Of a DNA stretch of 64,000 nt, positions 24,316 through 32,866 are shown in pieces. This stretch comes from Streptomyces tibetensis (lineage in GTDB: Bacteria > Actinomycetota > Actinomycetes > Streptomycetales > Streptomycetaceae). Position numbers and translations under genes: made by a program. The notes below the pieces were generated by a model, which was not told the DNA's origin, ran no database searches, and saw nothing but the letters and a program-made list of their open reading frames with translations. Where the stretch lies: assembly GCF_007655005.1 (NCBI RefSeq), contig NZ_SZVW01000008.1:278006-342005 (forward strand), read 5' to 3'. Each line of letters starts with the position of its first letter. The stretch's first letter is position 1.

Positions 24316-24846
24316 TGCCGTCTCCTATTTCGGCGGAGCAACGATGGCATGACCACGGGCACGCGTCGGCCGCACCTGAAGATGCGCCGGAGTGCCCGAG
24401 CGCGTCGTAGGCACGCGTCTGCCGTCAGTTCGTCGTCCCGTCCGCCGTGACGGGCAGTCAAGTCCCTACGGAAGCAAGGGGATTCACACCAGATGCGACC
24501 GTCTCCCGTGGTCTGCCGGCCAGCATGCAGCGGGGTATCGCAACAGTCAATATGAATCGGGTGCGGCCGCTTCCATAACACTTTTTGCGCATCAACCGTT
24601 GTGGTTCGGCGCGCGACTGTCGTCGGGCCGATTCCATAACACATTTTGCGCATCAGTCGTCGTGACTTGGCGCGCGACTGTGGACGGGCCGATTCGATAA
24701 CAGATTTTGGCATATCAATCGCTGATGTCTGCTGGTATTGCCAGGCACTCATCCAGGCATTTACCCTCGGGGCGCGATGTCGCCATCGCGTCCGGCGAAA
24801 GTTCTCGGCTATTCGACCTGACGACGCGAATGCAGAGGTTCCCACG
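24316..24846. promoter_or_regulatory. Divergent intergenic region with promoters
   Basis: 531 bases between the minus-strand fusion gene and the plus-strand CUT2 ATPase gene. No convincing gene is present. The half nearer the ATPase gene is visibly richer in A/T and contains a 61-bp tandem repeat. The in-frame upstream extension of the ATPase frame (from 24646) reads through the repeats and is unlikely to be translated. Confidence 0.6.
24571..24728. repeat. 61-bp tandem repeats, about 2.6 copies, likely operator sites
   Basis: Units begin at 24571, 24632 and 24693, exactly 61 bases apart. Each opens TTC(C/G)ATAACA(C/G) followed by TTTTG and CATCA; the first two continue through GCGCGCGACTGT to GGGCCGA. 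The AT-rich core ataacannttttg stands out against the GC-rich background. The position upstream of the CUT2 operon suggests regulator binding on one DNA face (61 bp is close to six helical turns). Confidence 0.75.
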
Positions 24847-26358
24847 ATGTCTGGCCTGCTGCCGTCGCCGCTGCTCGCTCTGCGAGGCATCGGCAAGTCG
24901 TTCCTCGGCGTGCGGGTGCTCGACGGCGTCGACCTCCAGGTCCGGCCGGGCGAGGTGCACGCGGTCGTCGGCGAGAACGGCGCCGGCAAGTCCACGCTCA
25001 TGAAGGTGGTGTCCGGCGTCCACCAGCCCGACGAGGGAACGGTCGAGTTCGCCGGCGCACCGCGGACGTTCCGCAACCCGCGCGAGGCCCGGCAGGCCGG
25101 TATCGGCATCGTCTACCAGGAACTGACCCTGCTGCCCGAGCGCACCGTCGCGGAGAACGTCTGTCTGGGCCGCGAGCCCCTGCGCCGCGGGCTCGTCGAC
25201 CGCAGGGCGATGCTCAGCCACACCGCGGAGCTCCTCGCCTCGGTCGGGGAGGGCTCGTTGCCGCCCGACACGCGCGTGGGACGACTCGGTGTGGCGCAAC
25301 AACAGGTGGTCGAGATCGTCAAGGCGCTCGCCCTCGACGCGCGGCTGCTCATCATGGACGAGCCCACCGCGGCTCTCGCCGACCACGAAGTCGACCAGCT
25401 CTACGCGCTCGTACGGCGACTGCAGGAGCACGGGATCGGCGTCCTGTACGTCTCGCACCGGCTCAAGGAGGTCTTCGACCTGTCCAGCCGGATCACCGTG
25501 CTCAAGGACGGCCGGGCCGTGGCCACCTTGGACACCGTGGACACCAGCGCCGATCGGCTGGTGCGCCACATGGTCGGCCGCGAGCTGTCGAGCTACTACC
25601 CCGCCCCGGCCGAGCCGCAGGAGCTGGGCCCGGTGCGGCTGACCGTCCGGGGCGGAGGCAACCGGAAGCTGCGCGGCATCGACCTGCGGCTGCGCGCCGG
25701 CGAGGTGCTCGGCGTCGGCGGCCTGCAGGGCTCCGGCCGGTCCGCGTTGGCCCGCGCACTGTTCGGCGCCGCACCGTTCAGCACCGGCCGGGTGACCGTC
25801 GACGGAGCGCCGGTCCGGCTGCGCTCGCCCCGCGCCGCGATACGTGCCGGTATCGCCTACGTCTCCGAGGACCGCAAGGGCGAGGGCATCGTCGCCGGGC
25901 AGTCGGTGCTCGACAACGCGCTGCTGGCCGGCCGCGCCGTCCGCCTGGGCCGGGGCGGCCGCGGTGCCCGGACCGCGCGGGTCCGGGAGCTGCTCGCGGC
26001 CGTCGAGCTTCGCGCCGCGGGGGAGGAGCAGGAGATCCGTTTCCTGTCCGGGGGCAACCAGCAGAAGGTCGTGCTGGCCAGGTGGCTCGCGCTCGCCCCG
26101 AGGATCCTGCTCTTCGACGAGCCGACCCGGGGCATCGACGTGGGCGCCAAGTCGGCGATCCACGATCTCGTCCGCCGGCTGGCCTGCGACGGCGCCGCCG
26201 TGCTGATGGTCTCGTCCGAGCTGCCCGAACTGCTCGGCATGAGCGACCGGATCGTCGTCATGCGCGACGGCCGGATCGCCGGCGAGCTACCCACCGGCGC
26301 GAGTGAGGAGGATGTCGTCGCCCTGGCGGTCGGCACCGTGGGGGAGGCGGCCGGATGA
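24847..26358 (+). CDS. CUT2 sugar ABC transporter ATP-binding protein (duplicated ATPase)
   Basis: 503 residues with two ATPase domains, the RbsA/MglA/YtfR layout. In the first half Walker A is G-E-N-G-A-G-K-S-T (~44-52), a signature-like L-G-V-A-Q-Q-Q is near 141, and L-L-I-M-D-E-P-T is near 165. In the second half the Walker A is the usual degenerate G-L-Q-G-S-G-R-S, the signature is L-S-G-G-N-Q-Q-K, and Walker B is L-L-F-D-E-P-T-R-G-I-D-V-G. ATG 24847 (M-S-G-L-L-P) is chosen because homology begins immediately after it. It heads an operon with two permeases, a binding lipoprotein, an epimerase and a beta-helix enzyme. Confidence 0.93.
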   Translation: MSGLLPSPLLALRGIGKSFLGVRVLDGVDLQVRPGEVHAVVGENGAGKSTLMKVVSGVHQPDEGTVEFAGAPRTFRNPREARQAGIGIVYQELTLLPERTVAENVCLGREPLRRGLVDRRAMLSHTAELLASVGEGSLPPDTRVGRLGVAQQQVVEIVKALALDARLLIMDEPTAALADHEVDQLYALVRRLQEHGIGVLYVSHRLKEVFDLSSRITVLKDGRAVATLDTVDTSADRLVRHMVGRELSSYYPAPAEPQELGPVRLTVRGGGNRKLRGIDLRLRAGEVLGVGGLQGSGRSALARALFGAAPFSTGRVTVDGAPVRLRSPRAAIRAGIAYVSEDRKGEGIVAGQSVLDNALLAGRAVRLGRGGRGARTARVRELLAAVELRAAGEEQEIRFLSGGNQQKVVLARWLALAPRILLFDEPTRGIDVGAKSAIHDLVRRLACDGAAVLMVSSELPELLGMSDRIVVMRDGRIAGELPTGASEEDVVALAVGTVGEAAG

Positions 26359-27326
26359 GCGGCGCGCTGTCCCTGCCGACCCGGCGGACCCCGCCCGGCG
26401 TGTTCGTCGCCCTGGTCCTCACCCTGGCGATCGGCTGGATCGTCGTCACTCTCGATGGCGGCCGGCTGTTCAGCGTGCCGACGACGGTGAGCCTGCTCCA
26501 CGTCGCCGCCGGTCTGGGCCTCGTCGCGGTCGGCCAGACGCTGGTCATCGTCGGGGGCTCGCTGGACCTGTCCGTGGCGTTCGTGGTGAGTCTGAGCACC
26601 CTCGTCGCCGCCGAGACCATGGCCGGCGACGATGGTGCGCTGCTGCCGGCGATCGGCCTGACGCTCGCCGTCAGCGCCACGATCGGCCTCGTCAACGGCC
26701 TGCTCGTCACCGCAGCGCGGATCAACCCCTTCATCGCGACCGTCGGCGTCGGACTGCTGCTGAAGGGATACCTCGACAACGGATACGACGGTCCGGCCGG
26801 CAAGACCGCACCCGCCCTGGTGCAGGGCCTGGGGTACCAACGCATCGGCCCGGTGCCGCTGTCGTTCCTGCTGCTGCTCGCCGTCGCCGCCGCGGCCTGG
26901 TTCGTGCTGGCGCGCACCCGCTTCGGCCACCACCTGATCGCCGTGGGCGGTGACCCGGAGGTCGCCCGGCTCTCCGGCGTGCGGGGCAGCCGGGTCCTCG
27001 TCACCGCCCATGTGCTGTGCGCCCTGTGCGCCGGCCTCGCCGGGGTCTACCTCGCCGGCCGCCTCGGCGCCGGCGCACCGAGGGTGGGCACCGAGGGACT
27101 GTACGACCTGGAGTCGATCGCCGCGGTGGTGCTCGGCGGCACCGCCCTGGCCGGCGGGCGCGGCAGCGTCGTCGGCACGGTCGGCGGCGTGCTGCTGCTC
27201 GCGAGCATGGACGCCATCTTCAACCAACTCGAGGTCGACGTGTTCTTCAAGCAGGCGATCCGTGGCGTGATCATCATCGCGGCGGTCGCCGTCTACGCCC
27301 GCCGAGCCATGCGAAAGGCGTCATAG
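26355..27326 (+). CDS. CUT2 sugar ABC transporter permease (first)
   Basis: 323 residues with about 8-10 hydrophobic segments and the BPD_transp_2 signature region G-x-S-L-D-L-S-V-A (~69) and G-G-D-P-E-V-A-R-L-S-G-V, as in RbsC/YtfT. The ATG overlaps the ATPase stop (ATGA), so the two are translationally coupled. A second, different permease follows, as in galactofuranose importers, so the pair probably forms a heterodimeric channel. Confidence 0.93.
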   Translation: MSGALSLPTRRTPPGVFVALVLTLAIGWIVVTLDGGRLFSVPTTVSLLHVAAGLGLVAVGQTLVIVGGSLDLSVAFVVSLSTLVAAETMAGDDGALLPAIGLTLAVSATIGLVNGLLVTAARINPFIATVGVGLLLKGYLDNGYDGPAGKTAPALVQGLGYQRIGPVPLSFLLLLAVAAAAWFVLARTRFGHHLIAVGGDPEVARLSGVRGSRVLVTAHVLCALCAGLAGVYLAGRLGAGAPRVGTEGLYDLESIAAVVLGGTALAGGRGSVVGTVGGVLLLASMDAIFNQLEVDVFFKQAIRGVIIIAAVAVYARRAMRKAS

Positions 27327-27327
27327 C

Positions 27328-28299
27328 ATGCGGATCGCACGCCCACCGCGGCTCCTCACCTTCCGCTCCGGCGGTCTCGCACCGATCCTCGTGATCCTGG
27401 CGGTGTTGCTGATTCTGCTGACCGCCCGCCAACCGGACTTCCTCTCGCCGCCGTCGCTGATGTCGTTCCTCGGCCGCTCCGCGCCGGTCGTCCTGCTCGC
27501 CGCCGGCCAGTACTTCGTGATCGTCTCCGGCGAGTTGGACCTGTCCGTCGGCTCTCTGGTCACCGCGCAAGTGGTCATCGCCGCCCGGCTGATCGACGGA
27601 GATCCGTCGGCCGGCCGGCCTGTCGCCGTGCTCCTGCTCGCGTTCGGCATCGCCGTAGGCCTCGTCAACGGCCTCGTCACCACGCTGCTGCGGGTGCCGT
27701 CGTTCATCACGACCCTCGGGATGTTCCTGATCCTCGTCGGTGCCGTGTACCTGTGGTCCGACGGTGCCCCGAAGGGCGGCCTCTCCGAGGAATTCCGCCG
27801 GCTCGGCCGGTCGGCGTTCGAGGACCTGCCCGTGCTGGGCCGGATACCGTACGCCCTGGTCGTCCTGCTGGCGGCGGCCGCCGCGGCGCTGGTGCTTACG
27901 CGTTCGGACTTCGGCCGCACCCTGGTCGCCGTCGGCGGCAACCCGCGGACCGCCGAGCTGAGCGGCGTGCGCGTGTGGCGCGCCAAGACCATGGCGTTCG
28001 TCCTCAGCTCAGTCGCCGCCACGCTCGCGGCGGTCCTCATCGGCGGGTACAGCGGAGTGTCGTTCCAGGCCGGTGCCGGCCTCGAGTTCGGCGCGATCAC
28101 CGCGGCGGTCCTCGGCGGTGTCGCTCTGGGCGGGGGCCGCGGTTCGGTCGTCGGCGCGATGCTGGGCGCACTGACCCTCGAGACGCTCTTCACGCTCATG
28201 AACTTCTACGGCGTCTCCGGCGCCCTCAGACCGACCGTCCAGGGCGCGATCATCCTGCTCGCCGTGGCGGCGGCGTCCTTCCGTCTCCCGTCCAGATAA
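27328..28299 (+). CDS. CUT2 sugar ABC transporter permease (second)
   Basis: 323 residues, many membrane segments, with S-G-E-L-D-L-S-V-G (~70) and G-G-N-P-R-T-A-E-L-S-G-V-R near 206, the standard family motifs. It begins two bases after the previous permease stop. It is equal in length to that gene but clearly different in sequence, so this is not a simple duplication. Together with the ATPase and the downstream lipoprotein it completes the importer. Confidence 0.93.
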   Translation: MRIARPPRLLTFRSGGLAPILVILAVLLILLTARQPDFLSPPSLMSFLGRSAPVVLLAAGQYFVIVSGELDLSVGSLVTAQVVIAARLIDGDPSAGRPVAVLLLAFGIAVGLVNGLVTTLLRVPSFITTLGMFLILVGAVYLWSDGAPKGGLSEEFRRLGRSAFEDLPVLGRIPYALVVLLAAAAAALVLTRSDFGRTLVAVGGNPRTAELSGVRVWRAKTMAFVLSSVAATLAAVLIGGYSGVSFQAGAGLEFGAITAAVLGGVALGGGRGSVVGAMLGALTLETLFTLMNFYGVSGALRPTVQGAIILLAVAAASFRLPSR

Positions 28300-28309
28300 A
28301 GGGGATTCC

Positions 28310-29494
28310 GTGCGGCATTCCATGACGGTACTGGCCGTGAGCGCCTTACTGGTGCTGTCCGGCTGCGCCACCGACGAGCCCACCACCGGCGCATCGGGTT
28401 CGCCCTCCGCGGGCACCGGGTCGGGTACCGGGGAGCAGTCGAAGTTCTTCGTGCGGGCCGACTACGACAAGCAGCTCGCGCTCCTGGACGCCACGCCCAC
28501 CGGGCCGGCCGGCAAGCCCTGGGAGCAGGCGCTCAACCCGGAGATGGTGGAAACCGCGAAGTTCAAGAAGCCCGGACCGTACAAGATCTGCTTCTCCAAC
28601 GCGGGGCTGAACAACCCCTGGCGCCAGGTCGGTTTCAAGACCATGCGCGCCGAGGTCGACACGCACCGCGGCCGGATCTCCGAGTTCGTCCACGTCGATG
28701 CCGAAGGCAAGGACCAGAAGCAGATCGCCGACATCAACGACCTGCTCGGCAAGGGCTGCCACGCGCTCATCGTCTCGCCGAACACCACCGCGACGCTCAC
28801 CCCGGCCGTTGAGGCCGCCTGCCGCAAGGGCCTGCCGGTCATCGTCTTCGACCGCGGCGTCGACACGACCTGCCCGGTGACGTTCATCAACCCGATCGGC
28901 GGCTACGGATTCGGCCACGTCGCGGCGGAGTTCGTCAGCCAGAAGATGAAGGCGGGCGGCAAGGTGCTCGCACTGCGCATTCTGCCCGGTGTCGATGCGC
29001 TGGAGACCCGTTGGGCCGCGGCGAAGATCGCCTTCGACAAGGCGGGAGTCGACATCGTCGGCGTCGAGTTCACCGACGGCGACCCGGCCAGGACGAAGAA
29101 GATCGTCAACGACTACATCCAGCGGTACGGCACGATCGACGGCGTCTGGATGGACGCCGGGGCGGTCGCGGGCGCGGCGGTCGAGGCGTTCGAGGACGCC
29201 GGCAAGCCCGTGCCGCCGATCAACGGCGAGGACCAGCTCGACTTCCTGAAGCTGTGGAAGGACAAGAAGCTCACGGCGATCGCCCCGACCTACCCGACCT
29301 ACCAGTGGCGCACCCCGATCATCGCCGCGCTGAAGATCCTCGACGGCGAGCAGGTGCCGAACCCGTGGAAGCTGCCACAGCCGACCATCACCCGGGACAA
29401 CCTGGACGAGTACGTCGACCCCACCATGCCGCCACTGCACTACGCGATGTGCGGCTGCACCGATCTGCCCGGCTACCCGCGGCGCTGGAAGTAG
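28310..29494 (+). CDS. CUT2 sugar-binding lipoprotein (YtfQ-like)
   Basis: 394 residues: lipoprotein signal with lipobox L-S-G-C (Cys19), a Ser/Gly/Thr linker, then a periplasmic-binding-protein-like I sugar domain. Features include I-C-F-S-N-A-G-L-N-N-P-W-R near 88, I-V-S-P-N-T-T near 155 and V-I-V-F-D-R-G near 180. The aromatic N-P-W-R loop is typical of sugar contacts in this class. GTG 28310 has AAAGGGG upstream; ATG 28322 is possible. Codon 13 (28346-28348) is TTA in the signal peptide. With two permeases this resembles YtfQRT-YjfF, the galactofuranose importer, and the nearby GH54-type enzyme would release arabinofuranose; the substrate is inferred only. Confidence 0.88.
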   Translation: MRHSMTVLAVSALLVLSGCATDEPTTGASGSPSAGTGSGTGEQSKFFVRADYDKQLALLDATPTGPAGKPWEQALNPEMVETAKFKKPGPYKICFSNAGLNNPWRQVGFKTMRAEVDTHRGRISEFVHVDAEGKDQKQIADINDLLGKGCHALIVSPNTTATLTPAVEAACRKGLPVIVFDRGVDTTCPVTFINPIGGYGFGHVAAEFVSQKMKAGGKVLALRILPGVDALETRWAAAKIAFDKAGVDIVGVEFTDGDPARTKKIVNDYIQRYGTIDGVWMDAGAVAGAAVEAFEDAGKPVPPINGEDQLDFLKLWKDKKLTAIAPTYPTYQWRTPIIAALKILDGEQVPNPWKLPQPTITRDNLDEYVDPTMPPLHYAMCGCTDLPGYPRRWK

Positions 29495-29498
29495 TCCG

Positions 29499-30377
29499 GT
29501 GTACACCATCGGTGTCAACCCGTGGGTCTGGGCCTCGCCGGTCGACGACGAGGCCATGGCCGAGCTGGTGCCGCGGATCGCCGCGTTCGGGTTCGACGCG
29601 GTCGAACTGCCGATCGAGCGACCCGGCGACTGGGACCCGGCCCGCACCCGGGACCTGCTGGCGGCGTACGGTCTGCGCGCGGTCGGCGTCTGTGCGGTCA
29701 CCTCGACCGGACGTGACCTCGTGAACGCCCCGCCGGAGGTCGTCGCCTCCACCGTGGCGTACCTGAAAACGTGTGTGGACAGTGCGGTCGCCGTCGGCGC
29801 GCCCTGCGTCGGCGGACCGGTCTACGCCGCGGTAGGGCGTACCTGGCGCATGTCACCGCCTGAGCGCGCGGCCTGCTACGCGGACGTCCGCCGCGCCCTG
29901 CGGCCAGTGGCCGACCACGCGGGGGAGCGGGGCGTGAGCATCGGCGTGGAGGCCCTCAACCGCTATGAGACGAGCGTCGTCAACACGGTCGAGCAGGCGG
30001 TGGAGCTGATCGACGGCCTGCCCGCGAACGTCGGTCTCATGATCGACACCTATCACATGAACATCGAGGAGGCCGACCCCTACGAGGCGCTCGTCACGGC
30101 TGGTCCGCACATCAAGCACGTCCAGGTCAGCGGCACCGACCGCGGCACCCCGGGCGCCGACCACTTCGACTGGCCGCGCTTCCTCGCCGGCCTGGCCACG
30201 ACCGGCTACGGCGGCGCGGTGTGCATCGAGTCGTTCACCGCGCGGAACGAGGCCATCGCCACCGCGGCCTCGATCTGGCGGCCGCTCGCCCCGTCGCAGG
30301 ACGCCCTCGCCCGTGACGGGCTGTCCTACCTCCGAACTGTCCTGCGTGGACTGGAAAACGCTCCCTTGACCGGATGA
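29499..30377 (+). CDS. Sugar epimerase/isomerase, xylose-isomerase-like TIM barrel
   Basis: 292 residues of the AP-endonuclease-2/D-tagatose 3-epimerase family. Metal and catalytic residues appear in G-V-E-A-L-N-R-Y-E (Glu near 151), M-I-D-T-Y-H-M-N-I-E-E (Asp near 184), K-H-V-Q-V-S (His near 209) and C-I-E-S-F (Glu near 244), matching the four-ligand metal site. It probably interconverts ketoses or 3-keto sugars after uptake; some relatives are 3-keto-2-hydroxyglucal hydratases, which would suit the DUF1080 protein in this region. The GTG start lies four bases after the lipoprotein stop and the end overlaps the next frame. Confidence 0.85.
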   Translation: MYTIGVNPWVWASPVDDEAMAELVPRIAAFGFDAVELPIERPGDWDPARTRDLLAAYGLRAVGVCAVTSTGRDLVNAPPEVVASTVAYLKTCVDSAVAVGAPCVGGPVYAAVGRTWRMSPPERAACYADVRRALRPVADHAGERGVSIGVEALNRYETSVVNTVEQAVELIDGLPANVGLMIDTYHMNIEEADPYEALVTAGPHIKHVQVSGTDRGTPGADHFDWPRFLAGLATTGYGGAVCIESFTARNEAIATAASIWRPLAPSQDALARDGLSYLRTVLRGLENAPLTG

Positions 30378-30439
30378 CAGGGGTGGGCTCGCTTTTGCCG
30401 TCGTCCCCTTCCGCCCGGAAACCCCCACAAGGAGAAAAG

Positions 30440-32809
30440 GTGTTCACCACTCTCACGATACGAAGGCGGCTGCTGGCCGGAGCCGCCACAGTCGGTCTGA
30501 CCGCGACCGCCGTGATGGCGTTCCCCGCGCCCGCAGCCGCGGCTCCCCACACCGTGCACGTCTCGCCGTCCGGCACCGGCACCGACTGTTCCAGCGCGCA
30601 GCCGTGCTCACTGACAGCCGCGCAGGCGGAGGTGCGATCGCTCAATGACTCCATGTCGGACGACATCGTGGTGCAGTTGGCCGACGGTGTGTACCGGCTG
30701 GCCCAACCCTTACGGCTGACGGCGGAGGACTCCGGCTCAGGCGGCCACACGGTCGTGTGGCGGGCCGCCCCGTCGGCGCGCCCGGTGATCACCGGTGCCC
30801 GGGCGGTCACCGGCTGGTCGGTGGCCGACGCGGCCAAGAACATCTGGAAGGCCGACGTGCCCGCCGGTCTCGATGCCCGGCAGCTCTATGTCGACGGCGC
30901 CGTCGCCACCCGGGCACGCACACAGGTGAACAGGTCCGACTTCACGGCCTCCAGCGCCGGAATGAGGTTCTCGAACGGTGCGCTGAGCTATCTGAACAAC
31001 CTGGCCGGCCAGAGCCGGATCGAGGTGGAGAGCGTCAACTCCTTCACCGACCGGTACTCCCCGGTGCAGAGCATCAGCTCGAACTTCATCACGATGCAGC
31101 AGCCGGCGTGGAACAACAACAACTTCGGCTACGACACCCTCATGAAGCCACACCGGGCCGGCCCGTTCTACCTGACCAACGCGTACGAGTTCCTGGACTC
31201 CCCCGGCGAGTGGTACCTCAACCCCACGGCCGGAACCCTGTACTACATCCCCCGGGCCGGGCAGAACATGAGCACCGCCGGCGTGGAACTGCCGAGGCTG
31301 CAGTCGCTGGTGAACGTCGGAGGCACGTACGGCGAGCCGGCGCACCACATCACCTTCAGCGGGATCACCTTCACCGGTACGAGCTGGCTGGGCCCCAGCA
31401 GCAACCAGGGTTACGCAGACCAGCAGACCGGCGCCTACATCTCCGGCAACTGGAGCTGGCCGGGCTTCGACTCCTGCCACAACGGCTGCACGCAGTTCGA
31501 GGCCGCCCGGCCGCACTGGCAGCAGATGCCGGCCGCCGTGCAGGTCTCCGCCGCCAACACCATCACCTTCAGCGACTCCCGGTTCGTCAACCTGGGCCAG
31601 ACGGCCATCGGTATCGGCAACGATGCCAACGCGCACGCCGGCGGCGTCGGCCTGGGCGCCCGCGACATCACGGTGACCCGGTCGGAGATCGCCCGGAGCT
31701 CAGCCGGTGGCATCCTCGTGGGCGGCGTGCGCGCCGACGCCCACCACCCCAGCGACCAGCGCATGGTCAACAGGGACATCACGATCAGCAACAACCGCAT
31801 CCACGACCTCGGGGCGGACTACCGGGGCATCGTCTCCGTCCTGACCACGTACGTCACCAACAGCACCGTCGCGCAGAACGAGGTCTACAACATGCCGTAC
31901 TCCGGCATGTCGATCGGGTACGGCTGGGGCGCCAACGACGCGGGTGGCAGCAACCACTACGCCAACCGCGGCCTGTACAACTACCAGCCGCGCTACACGA
32001 CGCCGACCACCGCGTCCAACAACCGGCTCATCGGCAACTACATCCACGACGTCATGCAGCAGATGAACGACGGTGGCTGCATCTACACCCTCGGATGGAA
32101 CCCGAGCGCGCAGATCAGCCGGAACCACTGCCTGCGGACCAACGGATACTTCGGGGTGTACTTCGACGAGGGCTCGAAGTACTACAAGGTCACCAACAAT
32201 GTCTTCTCGAACACCGGTACGTGGGCGACGGCCAACTACTGGGGCGGCGAGAACATGGGGAACTGGACCGTCACCGACAACTGGTCGACCAACGGCAGCA
32301 CGAACGTGACCAACGGGGACCGAGGCAACGTGGTCTCCGGCAATGTGACGGTCACCAACGGCAACTGGCCTTCCGGTGCCCAGGACGTGATGGCGTCCGC
32401 CGGACCGCAGGGCACCACCCCACCGCCGACGGGCCAGCAGATCGTGGGCGCGCAGTCGGGCCGCTGCCTGGCCGTCCCCGGCACCACCAACGGCACCCAG
32501 ACCCAACTGTGGGACTGCACCGGCGCGGCCGGCCAGACCTGGACCTACACCACCGGCAAGCAGCTGACCGTCCACGGAAACAAGTGCCTCGACGCCAGCG
32601 GACGCGGCACCACCAACGGCACCGCGGTCATCATCTGGGACTGCACCGGCCAGAACAACCAGCAGTGGAACGTCAACCCTGACGGCACCATCACCGGCGT
32701 CCAGTCCGGACTGTGCCTCGACGCCAACGCCGCAGGCACCGCCAACGGCACCAGGACCATCCTCTGGTCCTGCAACGGCGGCACCAACCAACAGTGGACA
32801 CTGCGATAG
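30440..32809 (+). CDS. Secreted right-handed beta-helix protein with ricin lectin domain
   Basis: 789 residues: signal peptide (~1-33, ending A-A-A-A-P), then V-S-P-S-G-T-G-T-D-C-S-S and a long parallel beta-helix (~45-655) with repeated I-T-F-S-G-I-T-F, I-S-N-N-R-I-H-D-L and I-G-N-Y-I-H-D-V rungs. A CBM13 trefoil closes the protein (~670-789). Beta-helix proteins of this kind are polysaccharide hydrolases or lyases; the exact family is not evident. GTG 30440 with AAGGAGA (30429-30435) is preferred; an ATG at 30374 overlaps the epimerase stop but would prefix a long non-signal leader. Codon 91 (30710-30712) is TTA. The lectin is nearly identical in sequence to that of the GH54-type protein. 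Confidence 0.82.
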   Translation: MFTTLTIRRRLLAGAATVGLTATAVMAFPAPAAAAPHTVHVSPSGTGTDCSSAQPCSLTAAQAEVRSLNDSMSDDIVVQLADGVYRLAQPLRLTAEDSGSGGHTVVWRAAPSARPVITGARAVTGWSVADAAKNIWKADVPAGLDARQLYVDGAVATRARTQVNRSDFTASSAGMRFSNGALSYLNNLAGQSRIEVESVNSFTDRYSPVQSISSNFITMQQPAWNNNNFGYDTLMKPHRAGPFYLTNAYEFLDSPGEWYLNPTAGTLYYIPRAGQNMSTAGVELPRLQSLVNVGGTYGEPAHHITFSGITFTGTSWLGPSSNQGYADQQTGAYISGNWSWPGFDSCHNGCTQFEAARPHWQQMPAAVQVSAANTITFSDSRFVNLGQTAIGIGNDANAHAGGVGLGARDITVTRSEIARSSAGGILVGGVRADAHHPSDQRMVNRDITISNNRIHDLGADYRGIVSVLTTYVTNSTVAQNEVYNMPYSGMSIGYGWGANDAGGSNHYANRGLYNYQPRYTTPTTASNNRLIGNYIHDVMQQMNDGGCIYTLGWNPSAQISRNHCLRTNGYFGVYFDEGSKYYKVTNNVFSNTGTWATANYWGGENMGNWTVTDNWSTNGSTNVTNGDRGNVVSGNVTVTNGNWPSGAQDVMASAGPQGTTPPPTGQQIVGAQSGRCLAVPGTTNGTQTQLWDCTGAAGQTWTYTTGKQLTVHGNKCLDASGRGTTNGTAVIIWDCTGQNNQQWNVNPDGTITGVQSGLCLDANAAGTANGTRTILWSCNGGTNQQWTLR

Positions 32810-32821
32810 CGGAATGCATCG

Positions 32822-32860
32822 GCCTCGCTCGCGACAGGACCCGTAGGCCGCGAGCGGGGC
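32822..32860. terminator. Bidirectional terminator between converging genes
   Basis: GCCTCGCTCGCG and CGCGAGCGGGGC form a 12-pair stem (one G-U) around a 15-base loop. It sits between the beta-helix gene and the GntR gene, which end toward each other. Confidence 0.75.
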
Positions 32861-32866
32861 TCGCCT

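Noticed and set aside
24646..24846. Upstream extension of the CUT2 ATPase frame
   Set aside because: It would translate the 61-bp promoter repeats; family homology begins at ATG 24847.
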